From Pseudomonadota bacterium (lineage in GTDB: Bacteria > Pseudomonadota > Alphaproteobacteria > Sphingomonadales > Sphingomonadaceae), in NCBI GenBank assembly GCA_023400405.1, contig JAEXFD010000055.1, positions 62,001 to 126,000 of the forward strand: a DNA stretch of 64,000 nt, written 5' to 3'. Of this stretch, positions 40,423 through 49,039 are shown in pieces (position 1 is the stretch's first letter; every line of letters begins with the position of its first letter). Below the pieces are notes generated by a model that ran no database searches, was not told where the DNA came from, and saw nothing but the letters and a program-made list of their open reading frames with translations. Both the position numbers and the translations under genes were made by a program.

Positions 40423-42138
40423 TCATCCCGCCAGCGCGGCAGTGCACTTCGCCGGGTCGGCGGCGAAGCGGGGCTTGTCGAGCTTGATCTGCTGGGTACG
40501 GATCGTCTGCTTGCCGGCCGGGCGGAAGGTGACGGTGCGCTTGGTGGCGCCGTCCTGGACCTCAACCACATAGTCGACCGTGGAATTGCCCGGCTCGCCG
40601 GCGATGCGGCGGAGGATCTTCATGCCGTTGCGCAAGCCAGCGGCATAAGCGTTGGATGCAGGATCGACGCCGGTGAGGACGTTGCCGGCCTTGCTGGTCG
40701 CATCGACGTCCCAGCCGCGCTCGAACACCGGACGGTCCGTCGTCTTGACCCTGGCACAAGCACCGAACGCGTCTTCGGGGAGCAGCACGAAATCGCCGCG
40801 GGTGAGATAGCGATCGACGTCCGGCCGGATGTCGAGCCCGGCGCGGCCGATCTGATCGACGACCGCGGTGGTGAGCAGCGGCATTTCCTTAACGCCGCGC
40901 AGGCGGTCGCGCTGAGCGCGCAGCACCGTGTCGAGATCGCCGAGCCGGCGCGCCAGGAGCTGGCGGTCCCAGAGGGCGGCGAGCAGGGCGCCGCGCTGAT
41001 AGGGCAGCTTCTGCGCAGTCTCGTCGCTCCAGAATTTCGCAGCGGCATCGGCGTTGGGCGCGGCGCGGAAGGGCGAGGCGGCATAGGCACGCAGCACGTC
41101 GTTCCAGCTCTCGACGAATTGCTCGGGCGTCCACAGGCCCGAGCGCAGCATCAGCCGGCGGGCGTAGAAATCGGTGAAGCCTTCGCTGACCCAGTAAGCC
41201 TCGGGCTCGGTCTTGTCGTCGTTCATCCGGCCGAGCTGGCGCGAATTCCAGCTGTGGAAATATTCGTGCGCGAGCAGCCAGGCGAGGCCGGGGAGCGGCG
41301 CGTCATGATCGAGCCAGGTGGCGAAGGCATCACTGCGGCCGGTGCCGCCATAGCTGAGCGTGCCCGGGCGGCCGACCAACGGGATCGCAGTGATCAAGAA
41401 GGGGCCGGGCCGGGGATCGCGCCAGAAATCGCGCTCGATGGCGACGACCTTTTCGGCGAGCGTGTCGAAGGCCGCAACGTCGAAGCCGAAGCTGCCGACA
41501 TGGGCGACGCGGACCGGAGCGCCGTTGACCATCGTCCGAGTGACGACGAGATCGCGGCCGCCGATCGCAATGCTTTCGAGGATGTCGGCGACGGTGCGCT
41601 TCTGGCCGAGCAGCCCGATGCGATGCTCGGTATCCGAGGCGAAGCCGAAGCCCTTCGGCCCTTCGAAGCGGAAATCGGCCGGTGCCTGGTCGCGGCCGAC
41701 CGGACGGGCATAGAGCACTTCGCCGACCGAATAGAACCAGCCGGGCCGGACCACCGGCCGCGCCTGCTCGCTATCCTCCACGCTGGGATCGGCGGCATAG
41801 GCCGAGACAATGCGATAGCGCAGGGTGAGCCGCGCGCCGGGGCGCGAATGGACGATCGCGCCGCCATTGGGCGCGGGATCGACCTTGTCGGCGCCGTCCA
41901 CGATCAGATCGCGCGCCCATTGGCCGAGCTCGTGCTCGCCGGCCCAGCCATCGGCCCAATCGATCGTGGTGATGCCCGAAGCATCGGCGGCGAGGCGGAT
42001 GGTGACGTCGAGGCTGGTCAGGCCCTCCGGGCCGGGATGGGCGGCGAGCGTGTAGGACACCTTGCGGTCCGGCGCCGCCTGCGCCGTGCTCCCCATCGCC
42101 AGCAGGGCCGCCGCCGCGGCCAATCGCATCCATTGCAT
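40423..42138 (-). CDS. M61-family glycyl aminopeptidase-type metallopeptidase (copy 1)
   Basis: 571-residue exported peptidase. A signal peptide (MQWMRLAAAAALLAMGSTAQAA) precedes an N-terminal beta-domain, and the gluzincin active site is at His291-Glu292-xx-His295 (HEYFHSWNSR) with the downstream Glu in YWVSEGFTDFY. The C-terminal third has PDZ-like features (SNAYAAGLRNGMKILRRIAGE). M61 enzymes remove N-terminal residues from peptides in the periplasm. GGGGGA lies 7 nt before the ATG. A second M61 gene lies at 51967-53859, with different N-terminal and C-terminal sequences. Confidence 0.92.
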   Translation of the reverse strand: MQWMRLAAAAALLAMGSTAQAAPDRKVSYTLAAHPGPEGLTSLDVTIRLAADASGITTIDWADGWAGEHELGQWARDLIVDGADKVDPAPNGGAIVHSRPGARLTLRYRIVSAYAADPSVEDSEQARPVVRPGWFYSVGEVLYARPVGRDQAPADFRFEGPKGFGFASDTEHRIGLLGQKRTVADILESIAIGGRDLVVTRTMVNGAPVRVAHVGSFGFDVAAFDTLAEKVVAIERDFWRDPRPGPFLITAIPLVGRPGTLSYGGTGRSDAFATWLDHDAPLPGLAWLLAHEYFHSWNSRQLGRMNDDKTEPEAYWVSEGFTDFYARRLMLRSGLWTPEQFVESWNDVLRAYAASPFRAAPNADAAAKFWSDETAQKLPYQRGALLAALWDRQLLARRLGDLDTVLRAQRDRLRGVKEMPLLTTAVVDQIGRAGLDIRPDVDRYLTRGDFVLLPEDAFGACARVKTTDRPVFERGWDVDATSKAGNVLTGVDPASNAYAAGLRNGMKILRRIAGEPGNSTVDYVVEVQDGATKRTVTFRPAGKQTIRTQQIKLDKPRFAADPAKCTAALAG

Positions 42139-42220
42139 CGCCGATCCCCCTTTGCGCTTGGGCGCCACTGTCGCAGGCGATAATGAGCGAGGAATGAACG
42201 GCATGCGAGGGAGATTGGCA

Positions 42221-42559
42221 ATGCGGGCGATCGGGATGGCGGCGTTGCTGGCGCTGGCGGGATGCGGCGGGCGCAGCGAGACGCGGAGCCTGAGCCTGGT
42301 GCTCGACAGCGATCTCGCTGCGGGCAAGGCGACGCTCACGTGCCGCCAATCGTCGAGCGGGACCTGCCATGTGCTGTTCGTCACGGGCGACAAGACGCTG
42401 CGCCTTTCCGCCGCGGCGGGGAGCAAGGCAGAGATTAACGGCGTCAGCGCGGACACCCAGCTCTGCACCGGCGACAGCGCCCCCGCCAATGGCTGCCGGC
42501 TGACGCCGTTGCGAGACGGCGAGCAGATCGTGCGGTTTACGGAGACCAAGCGGAGTTAG
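42221..42559 (+). CDS. Small lipoprotein of unknown function
   Basis: 112-residue predicted lipoprotein. The start at ATG 42221 has GGGAGA 6 nt upstream, and the lipobox LALAGCGG follows. Two Cys pairs occur in the mature part (LTCRQSSSGTCHVLF and LCTGDSAPANGCRL), suggesting disulfides. Two upstream in-frame ATGs (42194, 42203) would lengthen the signal peptide but lack a ribosome site. Divergent from the M61 gene. Confidence 0.78.
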   Translation: MRAIGMAALLALAGCGGRSETRSLSLVLDSDLAAGKATLTCRQSSSGTCHVLFVTGDKTLRLSAAAGSKAEINGVSADTQLCTGDSAPANGCRLTPLRDGEQIVRFTETKRS

Positions 42560-42583
42560 GATAGCCGGGTTGAGCCATTCCCC

Positions 42584-42673
42584 CCGTTCGCCCTGAGCCT
42601 GTCGAAGGGCGGCCTTGTCTTGGTCGTCGGCACGAAAAGGAGAACGGCCCTTCGACAAGCTCAGGGCGAACGG
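42584..42673. repeat. Type A inverted repeat, copy 2
   Basis: Left arm 42584-42610 and right arm 42647-42673, complementary over 27 bp with one mismatch (CTGAGCCTGTC against GACAAGCTCAG), with a 36-nt spacer. Located after the small lipoprotein gene and before the TelA gene, both on the plus strand. Confidence 0.9.
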
Positions 42674-42802
42674 TAAGTGGGGCCACCGGAGAGCTTTCCC
42701 TACCACCTTGGCGACGCGCCTCTGGTGTATTATCTACGTCACACAGTTGGAACGCTGGCCGTCCCGGATTATTGAGGAGCGGACAGCTTTGGAGACGCGA
42801 GA

Positions 42803-44008
42803 ATGGCGAGCGAGACTGCAGTGCCCGAACCCGATCTGGTGCTCACCCCGCCCGAGCCGGTGAAGGTGGTGGCGCCCGAAAAGGCGGCGGGGCTGGTGCC
42901 GGTCGACGATGCCAAGAAGGGCGAGCTCGAAAAGCGCGTCGATGGCTTCATCGACGATCTCGTCGCGCAGGACGTCAATTCGCCCGAATTCGGCAAGCGC
43001 GTCGATGCGATCGCGGCGATGGGGCAGAAGGAAATCCGCGATGCGGCGGGGCAATCGAACCGATTCCTCGATCGGCCGGTCAAGGCGATGGGCAGCGATG
43101 GCGGCGTCGGCGCCGACCTGCTCCAGTTGCGCAAGACGGTCGAGGAGCTGGATCCCGGCCGCAACGGCAAGCTGATCGGCGGCAATGACGGCTTCCTCTC
43201 GAAGCTGTTCGGCGGATCGCCGCTCAAGCAGTATTTCCGCAAATACCAATCGTCGCAAAGCCACATCAACGGCATCCTCAAGAGCCTTGCCAGCGGCAAG
43301 GACGAGCTGCTGATGGACAATGCCGCGATCGACACCGAGCGCGCCAATCTGTGGAACGCGATGGGGCGGCTCGAGCAGATGATCTACCTGTCCAAGGCGA
43401 TGGACGCCAAGCTCGAGGACAGGGCCAACGATCTCGACCACACCGATCCCGCCAAGGCCAAGGCGATCCGCGAGACGGCGCTCTTCTATGTCCGCCAGCG
43501 CACCCAGGACCTGCTCACCCAGATGGCGGTGACGGTGCAGGGCTATCTTGCGCTGGACCTTGTGAAGAAGAACAATGTCGAGTTGGTGAAGGGCGTCGAT
43601 CGCGCCAGCACCACCACGGTCTCGGCGCTGCGCACCGCCGTCACCGTCGCGCAGGCGCTGACCAACCAGAAGCTCGTGCTCGACCAGATCACCGCGATCA
43701 ACACCACCACGGCCGGGCTGATCGATTCGACCGGCGCGCTGCTCAAGAGCAACACCGCGGCGATCCACGAACAGGCGGCGAGCTCCACGATTCCCGTCGA
43801 GACGCTGCAGCGCGCCTTCCAGAACATCTACGACACGATGGACGCGATCGACACGTTCAAATTGAAGGCGCTCGACAGCATGAAGACGACGGTCAACACG
43901 CTCTCGAACGAAGTCGAGAAGTCGAAGGGCTATATCGCCCGGGCCGAGGGCGCGGCGCAGAACCAGTCGGGCGGGGGTACCGAGACCTTCAAGCTGGAGG
44001 CGATGTAA
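42803..44008 (+). CDS. TelA-family toxic anion resistance protein
   Basis: 401-residue cytoplasmic, largely helical protein of the TelA family (tellurite resistance and related stress roles). Family blocks seen are DIAQDVNSPEFG-like VAQDVNSPEFGKRVDAIAAMGQKEI, RFLDRPVKAM, NLWNAMGRLEQMIYLSKAMDAKLE, FYVRQRTQDLLTQMAVTVQGYLALDLVKKNN and the coiled C-terminus. Paired with the following XpaC-like gene (4-nt gap), the usual arrangement in Gram-positive and proteobacterial genomes. In vivo role is not settled for the family. Confidence 0.93.
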   Translation: MASETAVPEPDLVLTPPEPVKVVAPEKAAGLVPVDDAKKGELEKRVDGFIDDLVAQDVNSPEFGKRVDAIAAMGQKEIRDAAGQSNRFLDRPVKAMGSDGGVGADLLQLRKTVEELDPGRNGKLIGGNDGFLSKLFGGSPLKQYFRKYQSSQSHINGILKSLASGKDELLMDNAAIDTERANLWNAMGRLEQMIYLSKAMDAKLEDRANDLDHTDPAKAKAIRETALFYVRQRTQDLLTQMAVTVQGYLALDLVKKNNVELVKGVDRASTTTVSALRTAVTVAQALTNQKLVLDQITAINTTTAGLIDSTGALLKSNTAAIHEQAASSTIPVETLQRAFQNIYDTMDAIDTFKLKALDSMKTTVNTLSNEVEKSKGYIARAEGAAQNQSGGGTETFKLEAM

Positions 44009-44012
44009 GCCC

Positions 44013-44729
44013 GTGCCCACCGATGTCGACCGGCTGACCGACCGCGCCAACGAGCTGATCACTCGCTCGCGCGCCCAACGCCCCGAGACGCGCGCCGACA
44101 GCCGGCTGCGCCAGCACCGCGAGGCCGAAGTGCTGCGCCGCGTGGGGCGGATCGCGGCGGCGGACGGCGTGATCATCGTCGGTGCGATCGTCTTCGCGCT
44201 GGCGGTGGCTCCGCTGGGGATGATGGGGGCGCTGCTCGTCGGCATGCTGCTGATCGCGGCGACGCTGCTCTTCGCGGCACTGCCGGCGAGCGTGCCGGTG
44301 GTGGCGGAGAAACTGGGCGAGATCCCGTTGAAGGCGCTGCCGCGCTCGACCGAGCGCTGGCTCGACGCGCAACGGCCGGCGCTGCCCTCGCCGGTGATCG
44401 GGCTGGTCGATTCGATCGGCGTGAAGCTCGAGACGCTGGCGCCGCAGCTCGCGACGCTCGACGAGCACAGCCCGGCCGCATCGGAAGTTCGCAAGCTGGT
44501 CGGCGAGCAGCTGCCCGAGCTGATCAAGGGCTACAGCCGCGTGCCCGAGCCGCTGCGCCGGGTCGAGCGCAACGGGCTGACGCCGGACCAGCAGCTCGCC
44601 CAGGGGCTGCAGCTGATCGACGACGAGATCGCCGAGATGAGCAGCCAGCTCGCCCAGGGGGACTTGGATGCGCTAGCGACGCGGGGGCGCTATCTGCAGA
44701 TCCGATACCAGGGAGATGAGGGGGCCTGA
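44013..44729 (+). CDS. XpaC-like membrane protein paired with TelA
   Basis: 238-residue protein with two membrane helices (GVIIVGAIVFALAVAPLGMMGALLVGMLLIAATLLFAALP) after a basic N-terminus, followed by a long cytoplasmic region (ALPRSTERWLDAQRPALP, GYSRVPEPLRRVERNGLTPDQQLAQGLQLIDDEIAEMSSQLAQGDLDALATRGRYLQIRY). The C-terminal pattern matches XpaC-type proteins that accompany telA genes. Start is a GTG 4 nt after the TelA stop. Presumably anchors TelA to the membrane. Confidence 0.8.
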   Translation: MPTDVDRLTDRANELITRSRAQRPETRADSRLRQHREAEVLRRVGRIAAADGVIIVGAIVFALAVAPLGMMGALLVGMLLIAATLLFAALPASVPVVAEKLGEIPLKALPRSTERWLDAQRPALPSPVIGLVDSIGVKLETLAPQLATLDEHSPAASEVRKLVGEQLPELIKGYSRVPEPLRRVERNGLTPDQQLAQGLQLIDDEIAEMSSQLAQGDLDALATRGRYLQIRYQGDEGA

Positions 44730-44740
44730 GTTTCCTCCGC

Positions 44741-44867
44741 CCGTTCGCCCTGAGCTTGTCGAAGGGCAGCTCTGTTCTTGGCGCGTCGAGCAGGCAGGAG
44801 AACCGCCCCCTTCGACGCGTCCTGCGGCGTCGCTCAGGACAGGCTTCGACAGGCTCAGGGCGAACGG
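44741..44867. repeat. Type A inverted repeat, copy 3, enlarged variant
   Basis: Left arm at 44741-44767 is the standard 27-bp sequence. The right side ends with the matching AGGCTCAGGGCGAACGG (44851-44867). Between them lies an additional CCCTTCGAC and a GC-rich segment GCGTCCTGCGGCGTCGC TCAGGAC, so the right half looks like one arm with a second partial element inserted. Located after the XpaC-like gene. Confidence 0.8.
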
Positions 44868-44952
44868 GGGTTCGCTTGAACGACGTCCCGTCGCTTAGGC
44901 TTCGTGGAAACTGGGCCCCGGCCTTCGCCGGGGAACCCGAAATCGTTCAGGC

Positions 44953-45729
44953 CTATCGCTTCACCCCCGCCTCGGCGCGCTCGCGCAGGCGTTCGACTGC
45001 GGCGGCATGGATGCCGGGCGCCGACACCAGCACGCCGAACGCCTGGGCGGAGGGGGTGTTGAAGGCGAGCGGCCGACCGAAGGCATCGGTCGCCGCCGCC
45101 CCCGCCTCCTCGGCGATCAGCACGGCGGCGGCGATGTCCCATTCATTGCCCCAGCGCAGCGTCGCGACCAGGTCCGCCTCGCCGCCCGCGACCATCGCGA
45201 TGCGCAGCGCGATCGAATTGGGCTTGGCGACCATCGCCAAATCGGCATCGACTGTCGGGAGTTGGTCCGCGGGTACGCGGGCGCCGGCGAGCCGATCACG
45301 CGGCGTCACCGCCAGTCGCGCACCGTTGCGGAACGCCCCGCCCCCGGCCTCGGCCGTCCAGACCTCGCCGCGCGCTGGCGCATCGAGCACGCCGATCGCC
45401 GGCGCGCCGTCCTCGACCAGCGCCACCGACACCGCCCAGCCCGGCCGGCCGCGAATATAGTCGCGCGTGCCGTCGATCGGATCGACCACCCACAGCCGCC
45501 GCGCATCGAGCCGATCGGGATGATCGGCGGTCTCCTCGGAGAGCCAGCCCGCCTCGGGCAGCAGCCGAGTCAGCCGATCGCGGAGCAGCGCATCGACTTC
45601 GAGATCGACGTCGCACACCGGGCTGCCCGGCACCTTCTCCCAGCGGCGGAAGTCGGTCTGCCAGCGGCGCATTGCCAGCGCCCCGGCCTCAGCGGCGATC
45701 GCCTGAATCTCGGCGGCGAGCTCATGCAC
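44953..45729 (-). CDS. CysQ-like inositol monophosphatase family phosphatase
   Basis: 258-residue Mg2+-dependent phosphatase of the IMPase/3'(2'),5'-bisphosphate nucleotidase superfamily. Motif A residues are GWLSEE, motif B is WVVDPIDGTRDYI and motif C is EWDIAAAVLIAEEAG. Probably hydrolyses PAP or a related bisphosphate in the cytoplasm; a true inositol phosphatase role is possible. The start overlaps the stop of the upstream pmbA gene by 8 nt, so it is co-translated with it. Confidence 0.92.
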   Translation of the reverse strand: MHELAAEIQAIAAEAGALAMRRWQTDFRRWEKVPGSPVCDVDLEVDALLRDRLTRLLPEAGWLSEETADHPDRLDARRLWVVDPIDGTRDYIRGRPGWAVSVALVEDGAPAIGVLDAPARGEVWTAEAGGGAFRNGARLAVTPRDRLAGARVPADQLPTVDADLAMVAKPNSIALRIAMVAGGEADLVATLRWGNEWDIAAAVLIAEEAGAAATDAFGRPLAFNTPSAQAFGVLVSAPGIHAAAVERLRERAEAGVKR

Positions 45730-47068
45730 CGGCGATCGTCATCCCGTCCACGCGCAAGGTCGGCGCATTGATGCCATAGCGGAATTCGAGGTCGTTCGCC
45801 GGCGTCATCGCCAGGAACATGTCCTTCAAATTGCCCGCGATCGTGATCTCCGAGACCGGACGGGTGATCTCGCCCTTCTCGATCAGGAAGCCGGCCGCGC
45901 CGCGGCTGTAGTCGCCGGTGACGCCGTTGACGCCCTGGCCGATCAGTTCGGTAACGAGCAGGCCGCGTTCGATCTCGCCGACCAGCGTCTCGGGCGGGAT
46001 GCTGCCCGCTTCCATATAGAGGTTGCTCGGCGCGACTCCCGGCGACCCGCCGACGCCGCGCGCGGCATGGCCGGTCGGCTCCAGCCCCAATTGCCGGGCC
46101 GAGGCGCTGTCGAGCAGCCAGGTCTCCAGCATCCCGTCCTCGATCAGGCGCAGCGGCTGGACCGGCAGCCCCTCGCCGTCGAAAGGCCGCGAGCGTAGCC
46201 CGCGCGGGCGGTGCGGATCGTCGCAGATCGAAATGCCGGCGGCGAAGACCTGGGTCCCGAGGCGATCGAGCAGGAAGCTGGTCTTGCGGGTGATCGCGGC
46301 GCCGCCGATCGCGCCGAGCAGATGGCCGACCAGTCCCGACGAGACGCGGCGATCGAACACCACGGGCATCGCGCCGCTGGCCAACTTGGTCGGGTTCAGC
46401 CGCGCCACCGCGCGCTCGCCGGCCCGGCGGCCGATTGCTTCCGGCGCATCGAGCAGCGCGGCATGGCGCACCGAATGATGGGCATGATCGCGCTCCATCG
46501 CGCCGCCGCTGCCGGCGATCACGCTGGCCGAGACGCCGTGGCTCGACTGGCCATAGCCGCCGACGAAACCATGGCTGGTGGCGAGCGCGAAGATCGAGCG
46601 CGAAGCCCCTGCCCCGGCCCCGTCGCTGTTGGTGACGCCGGGCACCGCCCGCGCCGCTTCCTCGGCGGCGAGCGCACGGGCACGCAACGCCTGGGGCTCG
46701 GACTCGCCGCCATCGTCGAGATCGAGCATCGGCGGCTGGCCGTGGAGCAGCCGCTCCTCCGGCGCGAGGCCGGCCCAGCGATCCTCGGGCGCCTCGCGCG
46801 CCATTGCGATCGCGCGCTCGACCAGTGCATCCATCGCAGCGCTCGACAGGTCCGAACTCGACACGCTCGCCGAGCGCCGCCCGACGAACAGCCGCAGCCC
46901 GATCTCCTCGCTTTCGGAGCGCTCGACGTCCTCGAGCGCGCCCATCCGCACCGAGACGGAGAGCGAGCGATCGGCGGCGAACACGGCATCGGCGGCATCG
47001 GCGCCGGCGGCACGCGCGCGGGCGACGATGTCGGCGGCGCGGTCGCAGGCTTCGGAATGGGTCAGCAT
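45722..47068 (-). CDS. pmbA: PmbA/TldE family metallopeptidase-like protein
   Basis: 448-residue TldD/PmbA family protein. In E. coli, TldE (PmbA) forms a heterodimer with TldD that degrades or matures modified peptides such as microcin B17; TldE itself lacks the HExxxH zinc motif and is the inactive partner, and no HExxxH is visible here either. Recognisable blocks are GLRLFVGRRSASVSSSDLS, GYGQSSHGVSASVIAG, PVVFDRRVSSGLVGHLL and GVTGDYSRGAAGFLIEKGEI near the C-terminus. TldD is not in the window. Confidence 0.93.
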   Translation of the reverse strand: MLTHSEACDRAADIVARARAAGADAADAVFAADRSLSVSVRMGALEDVERSESEEIGLRLFVGRRSASVSSSDLSSAAMDALVERAIAMAREAPEDRWAGLAPEERLLHGQPPMLDLDDGGESEPQALRARALAAEEAARAVPGVTNSDGAGAGASRSIFALATSHGFVGGYGQSSHGVSASVIAGSGGAMERDHAHHSVRHAALLDAPEAIGRRAGERAVARLNPTKLASGAMPVVFDRRVSSGLVGHLLGAIGGAAITRKTSFLLDRLGTQVFAAGISICDDPHRPRGLRSRPFDGEGLPVQPLRLIEDGMLETWLLDSASARQLGLEPTGHAARGVGGSPGVAPSNLYMEAGSIPPETLVGEIERGLLVTELIGQGVNGVTGDYSRGAAGFLIEKGEITRPVSEITIAGNLKDMFLAMTPANDLEFRYGINAPTLRVDGMTIAGA

Positions 47069-47217
47069 CGCCGCGACTTAGGGAGCCGGGGGGCGAAGGT
47101 CAAAGTGTGGACGGTCTGCGGGGCAAGCGGCGTGGACGCAATGCACCCAGAGTTTGCTGAGGTGCGCGGCGTAACAGGAGAGTTCGACGGGAAAGCGATG
47201 CGGCGAATTCCGAGTGA

Positions 47218-47493
47218 TCAGCGGACGCTTCGCTTCCCGGGCGAGAAGCCGGCAAACGCTCCCAGCACCCAGATCATCATTGGAACGAGGAGGATCGCCA
47301 TCCCGATCCCCCACCACAGGAAGAAGCCCTCGGGAGCGGGCCGCGCCGTGGCCATCCAAAGTGTGACGATCAACGGCGGCGCAGCGAGAAGCGCGGCAAA
47401 CAAGCCGAGCCGCCAACTGCTCGACCGAATTCGGCCGAGCAGATACCCTGCGACAGGCGGCGCAAGGAAGATCAGAATCCAAGTGATCAGCAC
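47218..47493 (-). CDS. Small three-helix membrane protein
   Basis: 91-residue hydrophobic protein with about three membrane segments (LITWILIFLAPPVAGYLLG, LGLFAALLAAPPLIVTLWM, FFLWWGIGMAILLVPMMIWVLGAFAGF). The start is a GTG at 47491-47493; no in-frame ATG is close, and no ribosome site is strong. Local base composition is a little less GC-rich than its neighbours. Function unknown. Confidence 0.62.
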   Translation of the reverse strand: MLITWILIFLAPPVAGYLLGRIRSSSWRLGLFAALLAAPPLIVTLWMATARPAPEGFFLWWGIGMAILLVPMMIWVLGAFAGFSPGKRSVR

Positions 47494-47602
47494 TCGGGCA
47501 TTATGCGGGTGTTCAACAATGTCCGCTAGTGGGGCGCTCTTGCTGTTCCGCGTTCGACGCAGCGAAGCGGGGAGCTCCGATTTTGCGTCCCAGAGCCAAG
47601 GC

Positions 47603-48004
47603 TCAATCGCTGCAGCCCTCGTCGGTTGCCAGCTTACCTGCTTCCAAGGTGCCGTAGCAGCCGAAGGTCGAACGCTCGGCTTCGCACTTTCCGGCGACGC
47701 TATCCCCGATCTTCGGTTCGTTCGCTTGACCGTCGAAATAGAAGAGGCATCTGCCCTGGCAGTCCGCCTTTCCCGAGCAACTCTTGCCGGCGTCGCGGTA
47801 GCGGAACTGGCAGAACGGGGTCCCGAACGGGGCGCGGCTCTCAAAGCCTCCTTGGGCCCGACACATTCGCGCCTCAGTCGAACTGAGCCGCTTCGGCGGC
47901 ACAGAGCAGCTTCCAACGCACATCACGCCCGCGATCAGCAGGCCGATTCGAGCGACCCGATCAAGATGTCCAATTCCTTGGAGCCGCATCGCGAAAGCTC
48001 GCAT
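47603..48004 (-). CDS. Cys-rich lipoprotein downstream of ubiA
   Basis: 133-residue predicted lipoprotein. The signal peptide ends with the lipobox VGSCS. The mature region contains nine more cysteines in patterns such as MCRAQGG, GTPFCQFR, GKSCSGKADCQGRCLF, GKCEAE, FGCYG and EGCSD, so several disulfides are expected in the periplasm. Starts 2 nt after the ubiA stop (an internal ATG at 47989 is also possible), which suggests co-transcription. No activity is known to me. Confidence 0.78.
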   Translation of the reverse strand: MRAFAMRLQGIGHLDRVARIGLLIAGVMCVGSCSVPPKRLSSTEARMCRAQGGFESRAPFGTPFCQFRYRDAGKSCSGKADCQGRCLFYFDGQANEPKIGDSVAGKCEAERSTFGCYGTLEAGKLATDEGCSD

Positions 48005-48006
48005 CC

Positions 48007-48921
48007 CTAAAGCGTCTGCCCCACCACGAAGCAGGCCGCGAACATCAGCAGGCCGGCATTGCGGTTCGAACGAAAGCGGGCGAGGGCGTTGGTGCCGTCG
48101 GCGGGGTCGAGCGTCAGCGCCTGCCAGGCGAGGTGGAGGGCCATCGGCAGCAGCGCGAGCAGCGCGAGCGGGTCAGGGCGGAGCAGCCAGAAGGCGGCGG
48201 CCCAGGCGGCGACCGCCAGCGTGTAGAACAGCGCGACGCCGCCGCGCACGTGCCGGCCGAGCGCGCGCGCCGAGGAGCGGACACCAACCAGCGCATCGTC
48301 CTCGACGTCCTGCACGGCGTAGATCGTGTCATAGCCGATCACCCAGGCGATGCAGCCGGCATAGAGCAGCGCGAGCGCGGCGAGCGGCTGGCCGCCGAGC
48401 TCCGCCCAGCCGACCGGCGCGGCCCAGGAGAAGACGAGGCCGAGCCACGCCTGCGGCCACCAAGTGATCCGCTTCATGAAGGGATAGGCGGCGACCAGCG
48501 CGAGGCTGGCGAGCGCGACCCCGCGCGCCGGCCAGCCGAGCTGGACCAGCACCACCAGCCCGACCGCGGCCAGCACGAGCAGCCAGGCCCAGGCGGCCTT
48601 GAGCGACACCGCGCCGCTCGCCACCGGCCGATTGCGAGTGCGGGCGACCTGGCGATCGAGGTCGCGATCGACGATGTCGTTATAGACGCAGCCCGCGCCG
48701 CGCATCGCGATGCTGCCGAGCAGGAACCACAGGATCAGGTCCCAGCGGCGCAGCGCGCCGCCGGCGAGTGCGATCGCCCAGGCGCCGGGCCAGAACAGCA
48801 GCCACCAGCCGATCGGCCGATCGAAGCGCGCGAGCAGCGCATAGGGGCGCAGGGCCGCGGGCAGCAGCGCGACGAGGCCGCGATGCTCGCTGTCCGGGAC
48901 GATCGGTTGGGCTTCGGCCAT
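48007..48921 (-). CDS. ubiA: 4-hydroxybenzoate octaprenyltransferase
   Basis: Inner-membrane prenyltransferase that attaches the polyprenyl chain to 4-hydroxybenzoate in ubiquinone synthesis. The 304-residue protein has nine or so membrane helices and both Asp-rich motifs: NDIVDRDLDRQVARTRNRP (first, NDxxDxxxD) and YAVQDVEDDALVGVRSSA (second, DxxxD). The segment RFDRPIGWWLLFWPG at the N-terminus is characteristic. The start MAEAQPIVPD is chosen, since the longer frame upstream lacks this signature. Divergent from an EF-hand gene. Confidence 0.97.
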   Translation of the reverse strand: MAEAQPIVPDSEHRGLVALLPAALRPYALLARFDRPIGWWLLFWPGAWAIALAGGALRRWDLILWFLLGSIAMRGAGCVYNDIVDRDLDRQVARTRNRPVASGAVSLKAAWAWLLVLAAVGLVVLVQLGWPARGVALASLALVAAYPFMKRITWWPQAWLGLVFSWAAPVGWAELGGQPLAALALLYAGCIAWVIGYDTIYAVQDVEDDALVGVRSSARALGRHVRGGVALFYTLAVAAWAAAFWLLRPDPLALLALLPMALHLAWQALTLDPADGTNALARFRSNRNAGLLMFAACFVVGQTL

Positions 48922-49039
48922 TCCGGGCTCTTCGCGCGCGGCGCCGGCAAAGATCAAGCGGAAAGCCGTGGGCTGGGGTTGGGATCGTTTTGCGACAATC
49001 GCGTGCGAAGCTGGCACCACCGATTCAGCCGGGAACCCG

